Origin: Lachancea dasiensis
Taxonomy: Eukaryota > Ascomycota > Saccharomycetes > Saccharomycetales > Saccharomycetaceae
Direction: 5' to 3'
DNA length: 64,000 bases
Assembly: GCA_900074725.1 (NCBI GenBank)
Contig: LT598456.1
Location: 193,488 to 257,487, forward strand
Part shown: positions 9,655-19,460 of the stretch, piece by piece
Layout of the letters: every line of letters starts with the position of its first letter
How positions within the stretch are numbered: position 1 is the stretch's first letter
The notes under the pieces: generated by a model
What the model was told of the DNA's origin: nothing
Seen by the model: the letters and a program-made list of their open reading frames with translations, nothing else
Databases searched by the model: none
Program-made: the position numbers and the translations under genes

Positions 9655-11133
9655 TTAAGCTTGGTAAGTGGAAGCAGAGATGTTACCACCTCTACCAGTC
9701 CAGTTGACATGGATGTCCTTACCTTCTGGGAATTCTTCAGAAGCAGCTTCTGGCAAAATTCTGAAAGTGTGAGCACCAAAGTAATCACGCTGGGCCTGTA
9801 GCAAGTTGGCTGGCAATCTCTCGGATCTGTAACCGTCGTAGAAGGACAAAGCGGTGGAGAAAGCAGGAGTTGGGATACCTTGGGTGGTGGCCAAAGCAAT
9901 GGTGCTTCTCCATCCGGATTGGGCCTTGGTGATGGCGTCGGTGAAAAACTTGTTGAACAACAAGTTCTCCAACTCAGGCTCGTCTCTGTAAGCCTTGGTG
10001 ATTTCGGCCAAGAAGACAGATCTGATGATACAACCACCTCTCCACATCAAAGCAATGGCAGGGTTGTTCAACTTCCAGTTGTAAGTCTTACCGGCTTCAC
10101 GGATCAACATGAAACCTTGGGCGTAGGAGATGATCTTGGAGGCGTACAAGGCCTGTTCCAAGTCGTCGACGAATTTCTGCTTGTCCTTGACGGCGTCCTT
10201 GGCCACTTGAGGACCAGGCAAGATCTTGGAGGCGGTTCTTCTCTCGTCCTTCAAGGAGGAGAGACAACGGGCAAAAACGGCCTCGCCGATCAAGGTGACA
10301 GGCATACCCAGGTCCAAGGCGTTGATGGCGGTCCACTTACCGGTACCCTTCTGACCGGCAGAGTCGAGGATCTTCTCGACAAGAGGGGTGCCGTCCTTGT
10401 CGTCGTACTTCAAAATGTCACGGGTGATTTCGATCAAAAAGGAGTCTAGAACACCGGTGTTCCACTTGGCAAACACATCGCCAATCTCCTTGTCGGTGAA
10501 GCCACCGACACGCTTCATAATGTCGTAGGCCTCGGTGATCAGCTGCATGTCACCGTATTCAATACCGTTGTGCACCATCTTGACGTAGTGGCCGGCACCG
10601 GCGGTACCAACCCAGTCGCAGCATGGCTCGCCGTCGGACTTGGCAGCGATGGACTGGAAAATGTCCTTGATGTGTGGCCAGGCCTCCTCGGCACCACCTG
10701 GCATGAGCGAAGGCCCGTAACGGGCACCTTCCTCACCGCCCGAGACACCGGAGCCCACAAAGTGGATGCCCTTGGTCTTGAGCTCGTCGTAGCGACGGTT
10801 GGAGTCAGGGAAGTGCGAGTTACCGCCGTCGATGATGATGTCGCCCTTCTCGAGGTATGGCAGCAGTTGCTCGATGAACGCGTCCACGGCGGCACCGGCC
10901 TTGACCAGCAGCACGATTCTGCGGGGTCTCTTTAGGTTGTCGACGAGCTCCTGGATGGAGTGGGCGCCGATGATGGACTTGCCCTTGGCCTCGTTGGCCA
11001 TAAAGTGGTCCACCTTGGCGACCGTTCTGTTGTACGCCACCACGGTGAAGCCGTGGTCCGCGGCGTTAAGGATCAGGTTCTGGCCCATGACGGCTAGACC
11101 GATCAGGCCAATGTCTCCGGTAGCTTCAACCAT
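9655..11133 (-). CDS. GND1: 6-phosphogluconate dehydrogenase (decarboxylating)
   Basis: Encodes 492 residues, the normal length. It oxidises and decarboxylates 6-phosphogluconate to ribulose 5-phosphate, making NADPH in the cytosolic oxidative pentose phosphate pathway. The NADP-binding motif GLIGLAVMGQNL is at residues 9-20. The family signature surrounds GVSGGEEGARYGPS (129-142), and the catalytic Lys185 and Asn189 lie in HYVKMVHNG. Codon use is strongly biased (GGT/GCC/TTG/AAG types), unlike its neighbours, as expected for an abundant enzyme. S. cerevisiae has two ohnologs, GND1 and GND2; here there is one copy combining the neighbours of both. Confidence 0.98.
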   Translation of the reverse strand: MVEATGDIGLIGLAVMGQNLILNAADHGFTVVAYNRTVAKVDHFMANEAKGKSIIGAHSIQELVDNLKRPRRIVLLVKAGAAVDAFIEQLLPYLEKGDIIIDGGNSHFPDSNRRYDELKTKGIHFVGSGVSGGEEGARYGPSLMPGGAEEAWPHIKDIFQSIAAKSDGEPCCDWVGTAGAGHYVKMVHNGIEYGDMQLITEAYDIMKRVGGFTDKEIGDVFAKWNTGVLDSFLIEITRDILKYDDKDGTPLVEKILDSAGQKGTGKWTAINALDLGMPVTLIGEAVFARCLSSLKDERRTASKILPGPQVAKDAVKDKQKFVDDLEQALYASKIISYAQGFMLIREAGKTYNWKLNNPAIALMWRGGCIIRSVFLAEITKAYRDEPELENLLFNKFFTDAITKAQSGWRSTIALATTQGIPTPAFSTALSFYDGYRSERLPANLLQAQRDYFGAHTFRILPEAASEEFPEGKDIHVNWTGRGGNISASTYQA

Positions 11134-11138
11134 TGGGG

Positions 11139-11181
11139 GGTGTGTGGGTGTGTGGGTACGGGTGTACGGGTGTACGGGTGT
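11139..11181 (-). promoter_or_regulatory. Rap1-like site array just before the GND ATG
   Basis: Three stretches match the Rap1 consensus in reverse (KRTGTRYGGGTGT): 11139-11151, 11161-11173 and 11169-11181, the last two overlapping. They begin only 6 bases upstream of the GND start codon and resemble telomere repeat DNA. The match is seen directly; binding is inferred. Confidence 0.55.
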
Positions 11182-11386
11182 TGCGCGGCGAGAGTGGTTA
11201 GTCTAACGCTGGCTCGGCTGACGTGCAATTGGCTGTGGTGGGCGAATTGCGTGTGCGTGTGATGAAAGAAGGCCGGACTAGAGCGTGAGCTGCCTTTCTA
11301 TAACGGTCTATTCTCGGTGGCAAGTACGAAAAAAGTGATAATAAGCCTACGTCCCCTCCGATCCCCTGCCTGTGAAAATGCCGCCC

Positions 11387-11394
11387 TTTATATA
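11387..11394 (-). promoter_or_regulatory. TATA box of GND
   Basis: The coding strand reads TATATAAA about 255 bases before the GND ATG. This is a canonical TATA element, in keeping with a strongly expressed gene. Confidence 0.55.
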
Positions 11395-11618
11395 GCTGTG
11401 CTTGCGTAGTAATACAGGAGAAAAAAAAGTGTGTGTTGTGTGACATGGCCTTGTACACCCTACACCTTTTTTGGGCCACCACAGGCGTTCACGCGCACGC
11501 GAGAGAAGCGGACAGAAAAAACACTGTGGGAAAAATTGCTCCCGCCCAACGGTGGCAAAAAGAGACGTCAGGCGTATGGGGCCTCGTGGATAGTGATGGG
11601 AGGGAGCCGCTGGACTGT

Positions 11619-12014
11619 CACGTGGCCATAGCTGTTTGCGGCGAGCGGGTTGCTGGGCGGGAAGGATCGCTGGGACGGGCCGAAGTGAGCGTGCGGTTGT
11701 TGTGGGTGTTGTTGCGGTGGTTGTTGTGGGTGTTGTTGTCTTCGTATGGTCGTTTGGCACTCGCAGTGTGCTTGGATCGGGTGTGAGGAAATGGCAGGGG
11801 CGCGCGCGCGCGGGGTCACGTGGGCGGCAGGAACGGACGGAGCGGGCCAAAGGAACACGTTGATAGTGATGTTGCGAATGGAGTCATGCCATACGGTGCT
11901 TGTGCTGTCACCTTGCACGTGGAGAGGCAAGGGCGGGGGTTGGGTATAGGTTCGAGTAGATGAAACGAGTAGAGGATTTTCGGCGCCGTAGAAAATGCAG
12001 GTGGCTGTCACGTG
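11619..12014. promoter_or_regulatory. cluster of four CACGTG E-boxes upstream of GND
   Basis: CACGTG occurs at 11619-11624, 11817-11822, 11916-11921 and 12009-12014; three are preceded by GT, giving GTCACGTG. This is the core of Cbf1, Pho4 and Tye7 sites. Four copies in about 400 bases is far above chance. The target is presumably GND, the only gene reading away from this region. Confidence 0.5.
11695..11738 (+). repeat. exact 20-bp direct repeat, GTTG-rich
   Basis: GGTTGTTGTGGGTGTTGTTG occurs at 11695-11714 and again at 11719-11738, separated by four bases. It lies between two of the CACGTG words upstream of GND. Confidence 0.9.
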
Positions 12015-13329
12015 ATGGGAAGGTGGGAGAGGATACCAGAGGAGATTATAGAGCGGACCCTGCGCACACATTATATACCAGATCAGAAAATTGGTTTCCA
12101 TTTATTTCTCCGTGATTATTTAAGGCACTATAATTGGTTCAGTTGCCTGAACAGACGCCTGGTATTTCTCGCTCGGTGACTCTGGCCAACACAATTATTA
12201 ATCTTCCGTTCTAGATTGGATTGCGGCTCAACGCCAATAGCTTATCAATCGCCAACCCCATTGGACAACAGCTGTTGTCTTCAGCTTGTCTTAGCTTGTA
12301 ACTCGATGTGTATGGCTCTGTTATGTACTATCAATCTGTACCACTGTGTCACATATTCACTGACGCTGATTATGCGATTAGGCGCACGTCACCATCAGTT
12401 TCCTCACATTATTCCCAACATCTAAAATCTTCATGGCCTTCTAATCGTCCATTGTGTGGGGAAAACGCTATTAACGCTAAAATTCAGAATTCAATGCAAA
12501 AGATATAAATTGAAAACTCTGAAGTCTGAAGGCTCATTACGCTAACTCCATCCGCACTAGGGGCTTGAAAGAGCTCAGTATGATCAGCTGAATTTGCAAG
12601 CAGTAAGAAATTTTAACAACCAGAGCGTGAACTTATAGTGGAGAGGACACGAGAGCCGATTATGCCTACAATCAAGCCAGAGGTCCGCCTAGTCTATCTT
12701 TACTAGCATTGGTAACATAGAAGGTGCCAATACACACTAGCTTGGATTTTATTCGGACTTCAAAAAGATGTACATAAACCCGAAGTTCATCGGCCGAATT
12801 ACGTCTCTAAAAAGCCGTATCAGATAGAGCCGGCGGCTCAGGACAAATAACGAAAGCGGACTTTGGTAGAGCTAAAGGGTAGCTTGAAGGCCCATAGTAA
12901 CAAAAAGAACCAAGCTGTACCCTTTAGTAGTTGTGGAAGTTGAACAGACCAAACCTTGTCGTGCAACGACGGAAATACAAATAATGACATAAATAATAAT
13001 AATGACACGATGTCAGTCAGAGGCTAGGAGACATATTCACACAGTCACGAGACGCTCACAAGATAGTTTGACGCAATTAACGTATGCTTTCCTTGAGACA
13101 ACAAGATAGCTCGACGCCCGAGTGTCGAAGTTGAAGAGGATCGAGGGAACTATATCAAAAGACTGCAGGGGTTCAAAAAAGATAAGAGACTTCAACTGGA
13201 AGAAAAATAAGCCGATGGTGAATATTATTTTGATCTGTCAACATTAGATGGTTCAATATGAACAGTAGGAGGCCCTCTGACTTATCACATTCCGTATGTA
13301 CCTCCATTTTCAGGGTCTTTTCAAAAAAT

Positions 13330-13401
13330 GCTTGCGTGGCGTAATGGCAACGCGTCTGACTTCTAATCAGAAGATTGTGGGTTCGACCCCCACCGTGAGT
13401 G
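13330..13401 (+). tRNA. tRNA-Arg (TCT)
   Basis: A 72-nt cloverleaf. The acceptor GCTTGCG pairs with CGTGAGT allowing G-U pairs, and the discriminator is G. The anticodon stem and loop CTGACTTCTAATCAG gives anticodon TCT. The T arm is GTGGGTTCGACCCCCAC. It has no intron, and a T run for Pol III termination follows at about 13409. It closely resembles the S. cerevisiae arginine UCU tRNA. Confidence 0.95.
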
Positions 13402-13629
13402 CTCTTAATTTTTTTGGCTGTCTATGTTGACGATTAACGTTGCCAAACTAACTGTAAACGAGTACAATTCGAACGCAGCATGCCTCTCCTTCGATTTACA
13501 AGTTTAAGGGAAACTTCTATCACGCTTTATCTTATGCGTGAACTCATCAAGGTAGTTACTAGCCATCGCCATTCGATTTTCTATCTATTTGCATATACAA
13601 TACCTTTGGCGCTCCATCGACGTTCTCGA

Positions 13630-14922
13630 TCATAGCCTGTGTCCAGGTACACAGCTAAATATCACGGTGAAAATGGCAGTACCAGCTACAATCAAAAACA
13701 AACACCATAAGCCCCGCCTCTTTAACATAGTGTGAATTAAAGGATGCCTCACCCTTACCAAACGACTCGAGCCTCCAAGGACATGGAAAAAAAAGGGTGC
13801 ATTATGCCCTAACCGGTGATTAATGGAGTTTCGGTTGAGCCCAATTTCCAGGTCTCTAGGTGAAACCAGCTCATTTGAAACCAAGATTTGAGTCACGCCG
13901 CACAATGCATACAACACGTCAACTCTATAAATTCCGCACCACAGAAAATAAAATCCTAAAAAGAATGGGACAATCGTAGTGGCCCGTATGCCTCGACTGT
14001 AATCCAAAAAGACCAACACATAACCCAGCCACAATGCAAGCCATAAAAACACCAAGCCCAATGCTATTCGAGCCAAAGAGGTATATTGAGAAAAAGGGTT
14101 TGATTTCCTTCTCAGAATGTTATATTTTTCCGAATTCGTCTTGATTGTGGTTGTCGTTATATCGTCGTGCAGGTTGTGTAATGCCACTTCAGTCAAAAAT
14201 TTGGGGAAGCAGTCCATCTCCAAAAACTGGAATGCAATTGATTTCAATTGCTCGAAGACATCGGGGTCATGTCTTTTCTCGATTTGAACAAGTTGTACAG
14301 CAGAATCGCGCATGTGATCGGGCAGGTTGATCAAATAACGGGGACTCTCCAGCGGTGATCTCAAGTACGTGTTGATGAGGTTCTGAGCATTGTTAAGCAA
14401 TTGTTTGGAGGTGATTTGGGCTTTACGATTGCCCTGAGCATGGGTCTTAAGGAATTCGTCCACGAGTCCAGTTAAAGGACTTCTGAAGTTGACATCTGGT
14501 TCCGCCTGTTGTTGCCAATTCTCTAGTAATCTTGTGAGCCTTGGAGAGTCTGTCTGTCCTTGCAAAAATTGAGAAACACGTTGACTGTCTTCAAAGTCTA
14601 GGAAGCCGTCATTCATCAAGGCTTCTAATAGCAGTGAACTCGACAGAGAGCCCTTGCTGTCGCGATTCTGGCTGTCGATCTGTGAGTCTCTGGTTTTTTC
14701 ATGTGACTCTTCCCATTCAACTACACTTTCCCGAATTCCGCGAATGTAGTCCTTACAGAGCCGCAGGTGGGCCATTGTGTCAATCCAGAAGTCTAGATAA
14801 TGTATCGCGTAGGGATATTGTGTGAGGTATGTGTAAAAAGACCACAAGTCCACAGGAGCCGACGTTTGACGGTTCAGAACCTCGTATAACGTCGGCAGTC
14901 GCTCGGATTGAATTGCATTCAT
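13630..14922 (-). CDS. RAX1: Rax1, RGS-like bud-site selection membrane protein
   Basis: Encodes 430 residues; S. cerevisiae Rax1 is about 435. Rax1 with Rax2 marks old division sites at the plasma membrane for bipolar budding. The N-terminal half looks like a divergent RGS domain (about 10-245): an opening TLYEVLNRQ, aromatic-rich FWIDTMAHLRLC, and the closing segment ending FLEMDCFPKFLTE. The C-terminal part has hydrophobic segments at about 285-305, 320-340 and 405-425 that should span the membrane. The start is a clean ATG giving MNAIQSERLPTLYEVL. Confidence 0.88.
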   Translation of the reverse strand: MNAIQSERLPTLYEVLNRQTSAPVDLWSFYTYLTQYPYAIHYLDFWIDTMAHLRLCKDYIRGIRESVVEWEESHEKTRDSQIDSQNRDSKGSLSSSLLLEALMNDGFLDFEDSQRVSQFLQGQTDSPRLTRLLENWQQQAEPDVNFRSPLTGLVDEFLKTHAQGNRKAQITSKQLLNNAQNLINTYLRSPLESPRYLINLPDHMRDSAVQLVQIEKRHDPDVFEQLKSIAFQFLEMDCFPKFLTEVALHNLHDDITTTTIKTNSEKYNILRRKSNPFSQYTSLARIALGLVFLWLALWLGYVLVFLDYSRGIRATTIVPFFLGFYFLWCGIYRVDVLYALCGVTQILVSNELVSPRDLEIGLNRNSINHRLGHNAPFFFHVLGGSSRLVRVRHPLIHTMLKRRGLWCLFLIVAGTAIFTVIFSCVPGHRL

Positions 14923-15810
14923 GCTGGAGAGGGCCCGGATGTACCGCTAGTGGGTCGCTCAACTATGATCTTCATCGAAGGCCAGGACCAATTTTCCATA
15001 AATTCTTGTTGTTAAAGTAAACATCACTAAGAACGGCTTAGTCTGACATCAACTTAAATAATTGTCACGGCGGGGCAAGGCAGCGGCACAATTGAATGAC
15101 TTTTGTGTGTTTGAAATGCCAAGGTCGGAATCTTGTTTATACTCGGGCTCGAATTAACTGAACCGATGGTATCGTTGGTCTTGGACTGTATTGGTATGAG
15201 AATGTGTTTGGATTGGGACGGTAAAACCAGTGAGTGCTCTATTGTTTGTTAGAGCTATGTGCAACATAAACGCGACCTCTGCCTGAATGGAAAATCTAAT
15301 CACTGCATAAAAAATGGTAGGTTTACTCTTAGTTATTACTTACGCCTTTCTGGCGCTCCAACCCATAGATTGCACCAGTAACAGTATAACTGCTCGTAAA
15401 ACTAAAGCCATCACTGCGCGTAGGGTGGCGAGCGCGCGGAGAGCTGCTGCTCATCGATACCCACCACTGGTGATTCAGTTTATTCCAGCTAGACATTCTT
15501 TCCGCTTTGATTCCACAATTTCTGCGTGAGCGACACTGCCGTCAGAGACAAGAGATTGGAGGGGAGTGAAGATTTATCGATGGCAAAGAAACGTACACCT
15601 ATGCTGCACAGTCGTCGCCTTTCCACCACGCCAATTTTCTAAAGTCAGCCACGCTTACAGTTTAGATATTAATGAATTATTATACATGTACTCAAAAGTC
15701 AAAAGTTCGAAGTTCAAAATTGCCAGCTGGAAACGCCGAGTTTCTTTCTCGATGTCCCAGACCTCGAGTCCCAAGTTTTCCGTCCATAGTTCCACAAGAT
15801 TTAAATTAGT
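14923..15810. other. RAX1 promoter and zinc-finger gene 3' region
   Basis: About 890 bases. The only ATG-started frame of note is 15314-15529 (+, 71 codons), with a hydrophobic N terminus resembling a signal peptide (GLLLVITYAFLALQP) followed by a basic Ala/Arg-rich part. It is unrecognised and may be chance. I see no other gene or site. Confidence 0.4.
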
Positions 15811-16950
15811 TTAGAGGTTCAACCACAACTTCTGGTCCTGTTCATTCTCAGCTTTGATCCTCAGCAATCCACCACATGCACGAGTTGCGACGTGCTTGTC
15901 GAGCCATTCGTTGTTAGAAGAAAATTCCTGATAGCACGCAGCACAACGACCCTTTGAATTGTTGCGCTGGTTCTTCACTACGCCGACTGGGTAGACGAAA
16001 TGGATAGATTTGAGATGGGTCTTGTAAGTATCTTTACGAGAAAACTCGCCCGTTGGATGACACCGGCAATCGTTGGACCAAAATGGACAGCGAAATTCCT
16101 TGTTGACCAAGTGCTTCTTCATGTGGCGGGTCAAGTAGCCCTTAACTTTAAAAGATGCAGAGCACATCCCGCACCGAAAATGCGGGTGTTCCAAGCTCGA
16201 GGCTGGGGCACCCGGTCCGACAGGAGTGATTTTGGCAAGGGAAGAGTCTGGCGTCACCTCGGCGATCATGTCTGTGGCCAGCTTAGAGGGCGCAGCGACG
16301 GAACGCATCGAAGCTGGAGTGGTGGCAGCTGATGTAGTAGCGGTAGGCCAAGTCAGCGCAATTGCCTGGTGCTGTTGGGTGTGGTGATGAGGAGCCGAGT
16401 GCGACGCCGAGGAAGGGCTGACCGAAGTCGCCGAGCAAGGCGAAAGATCCTCTAGTTCAGTGAAAGGAACAGAGCAGAAACGCAATCCACACAATTCCTC
16501 GTCCAGCGAAGGCTTGTTGGTGGAGTTGTTTGAGGTAGAAGAGGTACGAGAGCTGCCGGAGTCGATAGGGCCGTTGAGCTGCTTGCCATGGTCTGCACCA
16601 GCATCATCGGAGTTCATCCACGAGGCCCACTGTGCGAGGGCCTCAGAGTTGGGCGACAACACTGTCTCCATAGATTCCGCCCAGTTCCCGTACGAGCTCC
16701 CTGGCGACGACGCATCCGAGCCGTTGAGCCTGGTGCCCTGGGTCGAAGTTTCGGTGGGCTTGCTGCTGTTATGGTTCGAGGTGAAGCCCTGCACAGAGCC
16801 CGACTCCGCTAAATAATGCGAGCTCCAGCCCTGAAGTAGGCCCTGAAGCCCGTTCAGCTGTTGCTGTTTCTGCAGCTGCCGATTCAGCAACCCGAGCGAC
16901 ACAACGTTGTCCTCGGGCACTGCGACCTTGTCAAATTGAATGTAACCCAT
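15811..16950 (-). CDS. C2H2 zinc-finger transcription factor, STP3/STP4 type
   Basis: Encodes 379 residues. The N-terminal two thirds are Ser/Gln/Thr/His-rich and probably disordered. Three zinc-binding units lie at the C terminus: a classical C2H2 finger at about 260-281 (CGMC...HMKKH), an elongated C-C-H-H finger at about 288-317 with an insertion (CPFWSNDC...HLKSIH), and a third unit at about 336-359 (CAAC...HVATRAC). C-terminal fingers of this kind are typical of the STP family. The short N terminus lacks an obvious Stp1/Stp2 cytoplasmic-retention segment, so I favour the STP3/STP4 branch, whose targets are little known. Its upstream region is unusually long. Confidence 0.7.
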   Translation of the reverse strand: MGYIQFDKVAVPEDNVVSLGLLNRQLQKQQQLNGLQGLLQGWSSHYLAESGSVQGFTSNHNSSKPTETSTQGTRLNGSDASSPGSSYGNWAESMETVLSPNSEALAQWASWMNSDDAGADHGKQLNGPIDSGSSRTSSTSNNSTNKPSLDEELCGLRFCSVPFTELEDLSPCSATSVSPSSASHSAPHHHTQQHQAIALTWPTATTSAATTPASMRSVAAPSKLATDMIAEVTPDSSLAKITPVGPGAPASSLEHPHFRCGMCSASFKVKGYLTRHMKKHLVNKEFRCPFWSNDCRCHPTGEFSRKDTYKTHLKSIHFVYPVGVVKNQRNNSKGRCAACYQEFSSNNEWLDKHVATRACGGLLRIKAENEQDQKLWLNL

Positions 16951-17502
16951 CGAGCCAAGAAGGACAGGTCCGAGGATACCTTAGAGAATTATTTTACAAA
17001 ATACGCCGAGAATGCAATACAATACTCCAGATCGCCCTTCTCTAGTCAGTTAGCCAACAACAACGGAGAAGAATTTTTTTTGAGTATGGTAGAATACTCA
17101 CCACTTTGGAAACGGCGAGAGCGTGTGTGAATGGCAGAGAACGAGAAACCGCAAATAATGAGTATGGGGAGTCTCTAAAGTTCGAATTTCCAATTTTTGA
17201 CCTTTCGCACGCTCGCTTGAACGTGCGGCTCTGAATTAACCTCTGGCTTCTTATAGCAAATACGAGAGTCGAAAAGAAGAACCAACTGAGTGGCCAAAAA
17301 AAAAAAGACACAACAAAGCTCGCCATCTCCATCATCTCCACGACCCAACCTTCACTGGCCAACTCGCCTCTACGCATGTGTCAAGGCCGAAGAATCTGGC
17401 AGCACACAACAGCAGTGTCTTTCGAGATACCGACCGAGAGAGATAGCGGGACCACCACAGCACACAGGTAAGCACTGCAGCGCCGGGATCGGGGCACATA
17501 AT

Positions 17503-17602
17503 AGACACACACAGACAGAAAGATTAAAAGACAGACAGATAGACAGACAAACAGGGAGATAGGCAGACAAACAGAGAGATAGACAGATAGACAGATAGAC
17601 AG
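17503..17602 (+). repeat. imperfect GACA/GATA tetranucleotide microsatellite
   Basis: About 100 bases built of AGAC, AGAT and close variants, purest at 17579-17602. It lies 550-650 bases upstream of the zinc-finger gene start. It will vary in length between strains. Confidence 0.9.
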
Positions 17603-17657
17603 CTAAACTACACCTGCCCACAACGCGGCACAACAGTGCACGAGGTGCAAACCCCTC

Positions 17658-18017
17658 TTAAGTTTTTCGCTGTGAAAAAAACTTCGCGAGTGTTTCTGTG
17701 TCTGGCGCTTGACATGCCTTGGCCCTCTCTGTCTTAACCTGGAACTCTTCTGCATGAAAAAGTGCTCTTACATGCGCAGTAACATCGTGGCTACTTACAG
17801 TGCCAGCGAGCTTAGCAGTATGGGAACTCAATCGAGAGACCTTGGCAAAACGATCTGATAGCGTGAGCTTTGCGGCGGAGTCTGGGTAAAAACGTTGAGC
17901 GTGATGTCGTCCTTTCTCGGTTGTGCGAACAGGACTTGCAAGGGTGAGAATCTGCAGGAATGTGAGCGGATTGGTGAACTGCAGTCCAAGCGCTATTGTG
18001 TGCCAAGTATGAGCCAT
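17658..18017 (-). CDS. possible orphan gene, 119 aa
   Basis: An ATG-started frame of 119 codons, not recognised. The N terminus is mildly hydrophobic (MAHTWHTIALGLQF), the middle is Ser/Thr/His-rich and the C terminus is charged (EEFQVKTERAKAC). No domain is visible. In its favour, a cluster of four CACGTG words lies 36-206 bases upstream of its ATG, where a promoter should be, in a region with no other gene nearby. Against it, a frame of this length can arise by chance in GC-rich DNA, and it may be part of the upstream region of the zinc-finger gene. Confidence 0.25.
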   Translation of the reverse strand: MAHTWHTIALGLQFTNPLTFLQILTLASPVRTTEKGRHHAQRFYPDSAAKLTLSDRFAKVSRLSSHTAKLAGTVSSHDVTAHVRALFHAEEFQVKTERAKACQAPDTETLAKFFSQRKT

Positions 18018-18052
18018 GGAGCTCTAAAATGAGATAGCGGATCGGACCGCAG

Positions 18053-18223
18053 CACGTGATCATCTTCGAGGGCTGCATGTGCATGCATAGTGCATAAATG
18101 ACGTGTGCACGTGGTTTTGCTCGTTCACAATGAGAGCTCTTATCGGCAGCGACAAGCGACAAACCGGAAGGCCCGATCGGAGATCCAAACCGCGCGGCAC
18201 CGAGCCCACGTGTATGGCACGTG
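18053..18223. promoter_or_regulatory. cluster of four CACGTG E-boxes
   Basis: CACGTG occurs at 18053-18058, 18108-18113, 18207-18212 and 18218-18223, four copies in 171 bases. Candidate readers are Cbf1, Pho4 or Tye7-type bHLH proteins. The regulated gene is unclear: the 119-codon frame just downstream on the minus strand, or the zinc-finger gene 1.1 kb away. Confidence 0.5.
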
Positions 18224-18936
18224 GTGTCAAGAGCACAGACCACACGATGGCAGCGACGGCTCAGGTCTGGCTTAGGGTTTAAGTGCTCTTGTCCAATCGT
18301 GGGCGCTGGTGCTCATACCATCGGACAAGTCTGGCGGCCCTCGGTGCTCTTGAGAGTCATTTCGTGCCGCTGGCGGCTTGTCGTTAATTTCAGTCCGCTG
18401 GAAGGTTTGGTAGGCCCCGTTATATAGGAATGGTGCACGCGGGATGAACCCAGTTCTTCGCCACGGGGGTTAGCTGGCGTTGGGTGCGACCGAGTGTTTC
18501 ACCTGCGCCCCTCGTGTCCGTGTGTTTCACAAGTTTTGTGCTTGCAATGGTGTTACAGGTGTATCCTTTACCTTGCTTGTCATAGAAATGCACCCGAATA
18601 GATGGACGCGGGCCCATCGCGCAGGTGTGTTAAAGCAAACAAGGATGAAACAGGTATCTGGCTGTGTCTCTAGAGAACCTTTAGAAGCCACTTGGTCGTT
18701 TTACGTGGCCCCAGATTGCCTACTGGAAACTACAATGAAGTGTCACTTAGGTACATAATGATATTAGAAACTGTAGAGTCCTTACTGGGTGGCCGAGACG
18801 TGCCGAAATTTACGCAGGCTACCGTTAGCGCCACTGCTTCTTTGTCCAACGTCAGAACGAACATTCGTATATGACCGGTGGCCCACTTGCCTTTAATACA
18901 GCCCTTGTAAGTGGCCTAACAGCAAAGTAAGTGAAG

Positions 18937-19460
18937 GTATTTGGCTGTGCTGGAGCAATACTTTGGTTGAAACTACCAGATGGTAGTGGTCTAGTGTTAT
19001 TCGAATAGCGTTGAGTTGACTGAGTATGACCGCCAGCATGGTGTCAGAACAGTACGAAGTGATATTTAAGAAATAATGTGCAAGGTGAGTGTTTCACCAA
19101 TGGGGTCCAGGGGGACAAGAATTGGGTAGAAATACCCTCACCAGCCATTTCAACCATCCAATGTCCCAACAATTTTTTTTTGTAGGGTGCAATCCTAGGA
19201 TTATTTAGCTCTTGCTGCATCCAGTTTATTCCTATCAGACTTTCATATGAACACCCGCTGTACGTCTCACAAATGGAAAAAGTTTCTCGTCCGAAACCTT
19301 ACCGATCAGCTACTATGTAATCAAGATACGTCTTTATCCAAATTACCCCGAAGATACAACAAAGCGGTCATTATGTAGTCTAGATCCGTCATCACTCATT
19401 TCGAAGCCATGTTACGATGTCGATCGAAGGTTTGAACGACCAATCCAGTAATTGAAGGAG
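18937..19460. repeat. decayed dispersed repeat, copy 2
   Basis: Collinear with 510-1000 in the same orientation (anchors are given under copy 1). It has no credible reading frame. No tRNA gene lies within several kb of this copy, which weakens but does not exclude a Ty-like LTR origin. Confidence 0.45.

Larger units (their letters stand above)
11134..13329. other. long upstream region of GND
   Basis: About 2.2 kb without a convincing gene. From GND outward it holds a Rap1-like array (11139-11181), a TATA word (11387-11394), four CACGTG words (11619-12014), an exact 20-bp direct repeat (11695-11714 and 11719-11738), an alternating CG run near 11801-11812, and a gene-free stretch up to tRNA-Arg. 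An ATG-started 177-codon frame (11568-12101, minus) overlaps the GTTG repeats and reads as Gln/Pro/His-rich. I regard it as a by-product of GC-rich sequence. Confidence 0.55.

Noticed and set aside
9880-10449. 189-codon frame opposite to GND
   Set aside because: It is an antisense shadow created by the strong codon bias of GND.
11568-12101. 177-codon ATG frame upstream of GND
   Set aside because: Its Gln/Pro/His-rich middle is only the translation of the GTTG direct repeats, and the region is GC-rich so stops are rare.
17812-18243. 143-codon minus-strand frame overlapping the orphan candidate
   Set aside because: It begins at a GTG codon rather than ATG and shows no protein-like pattern.
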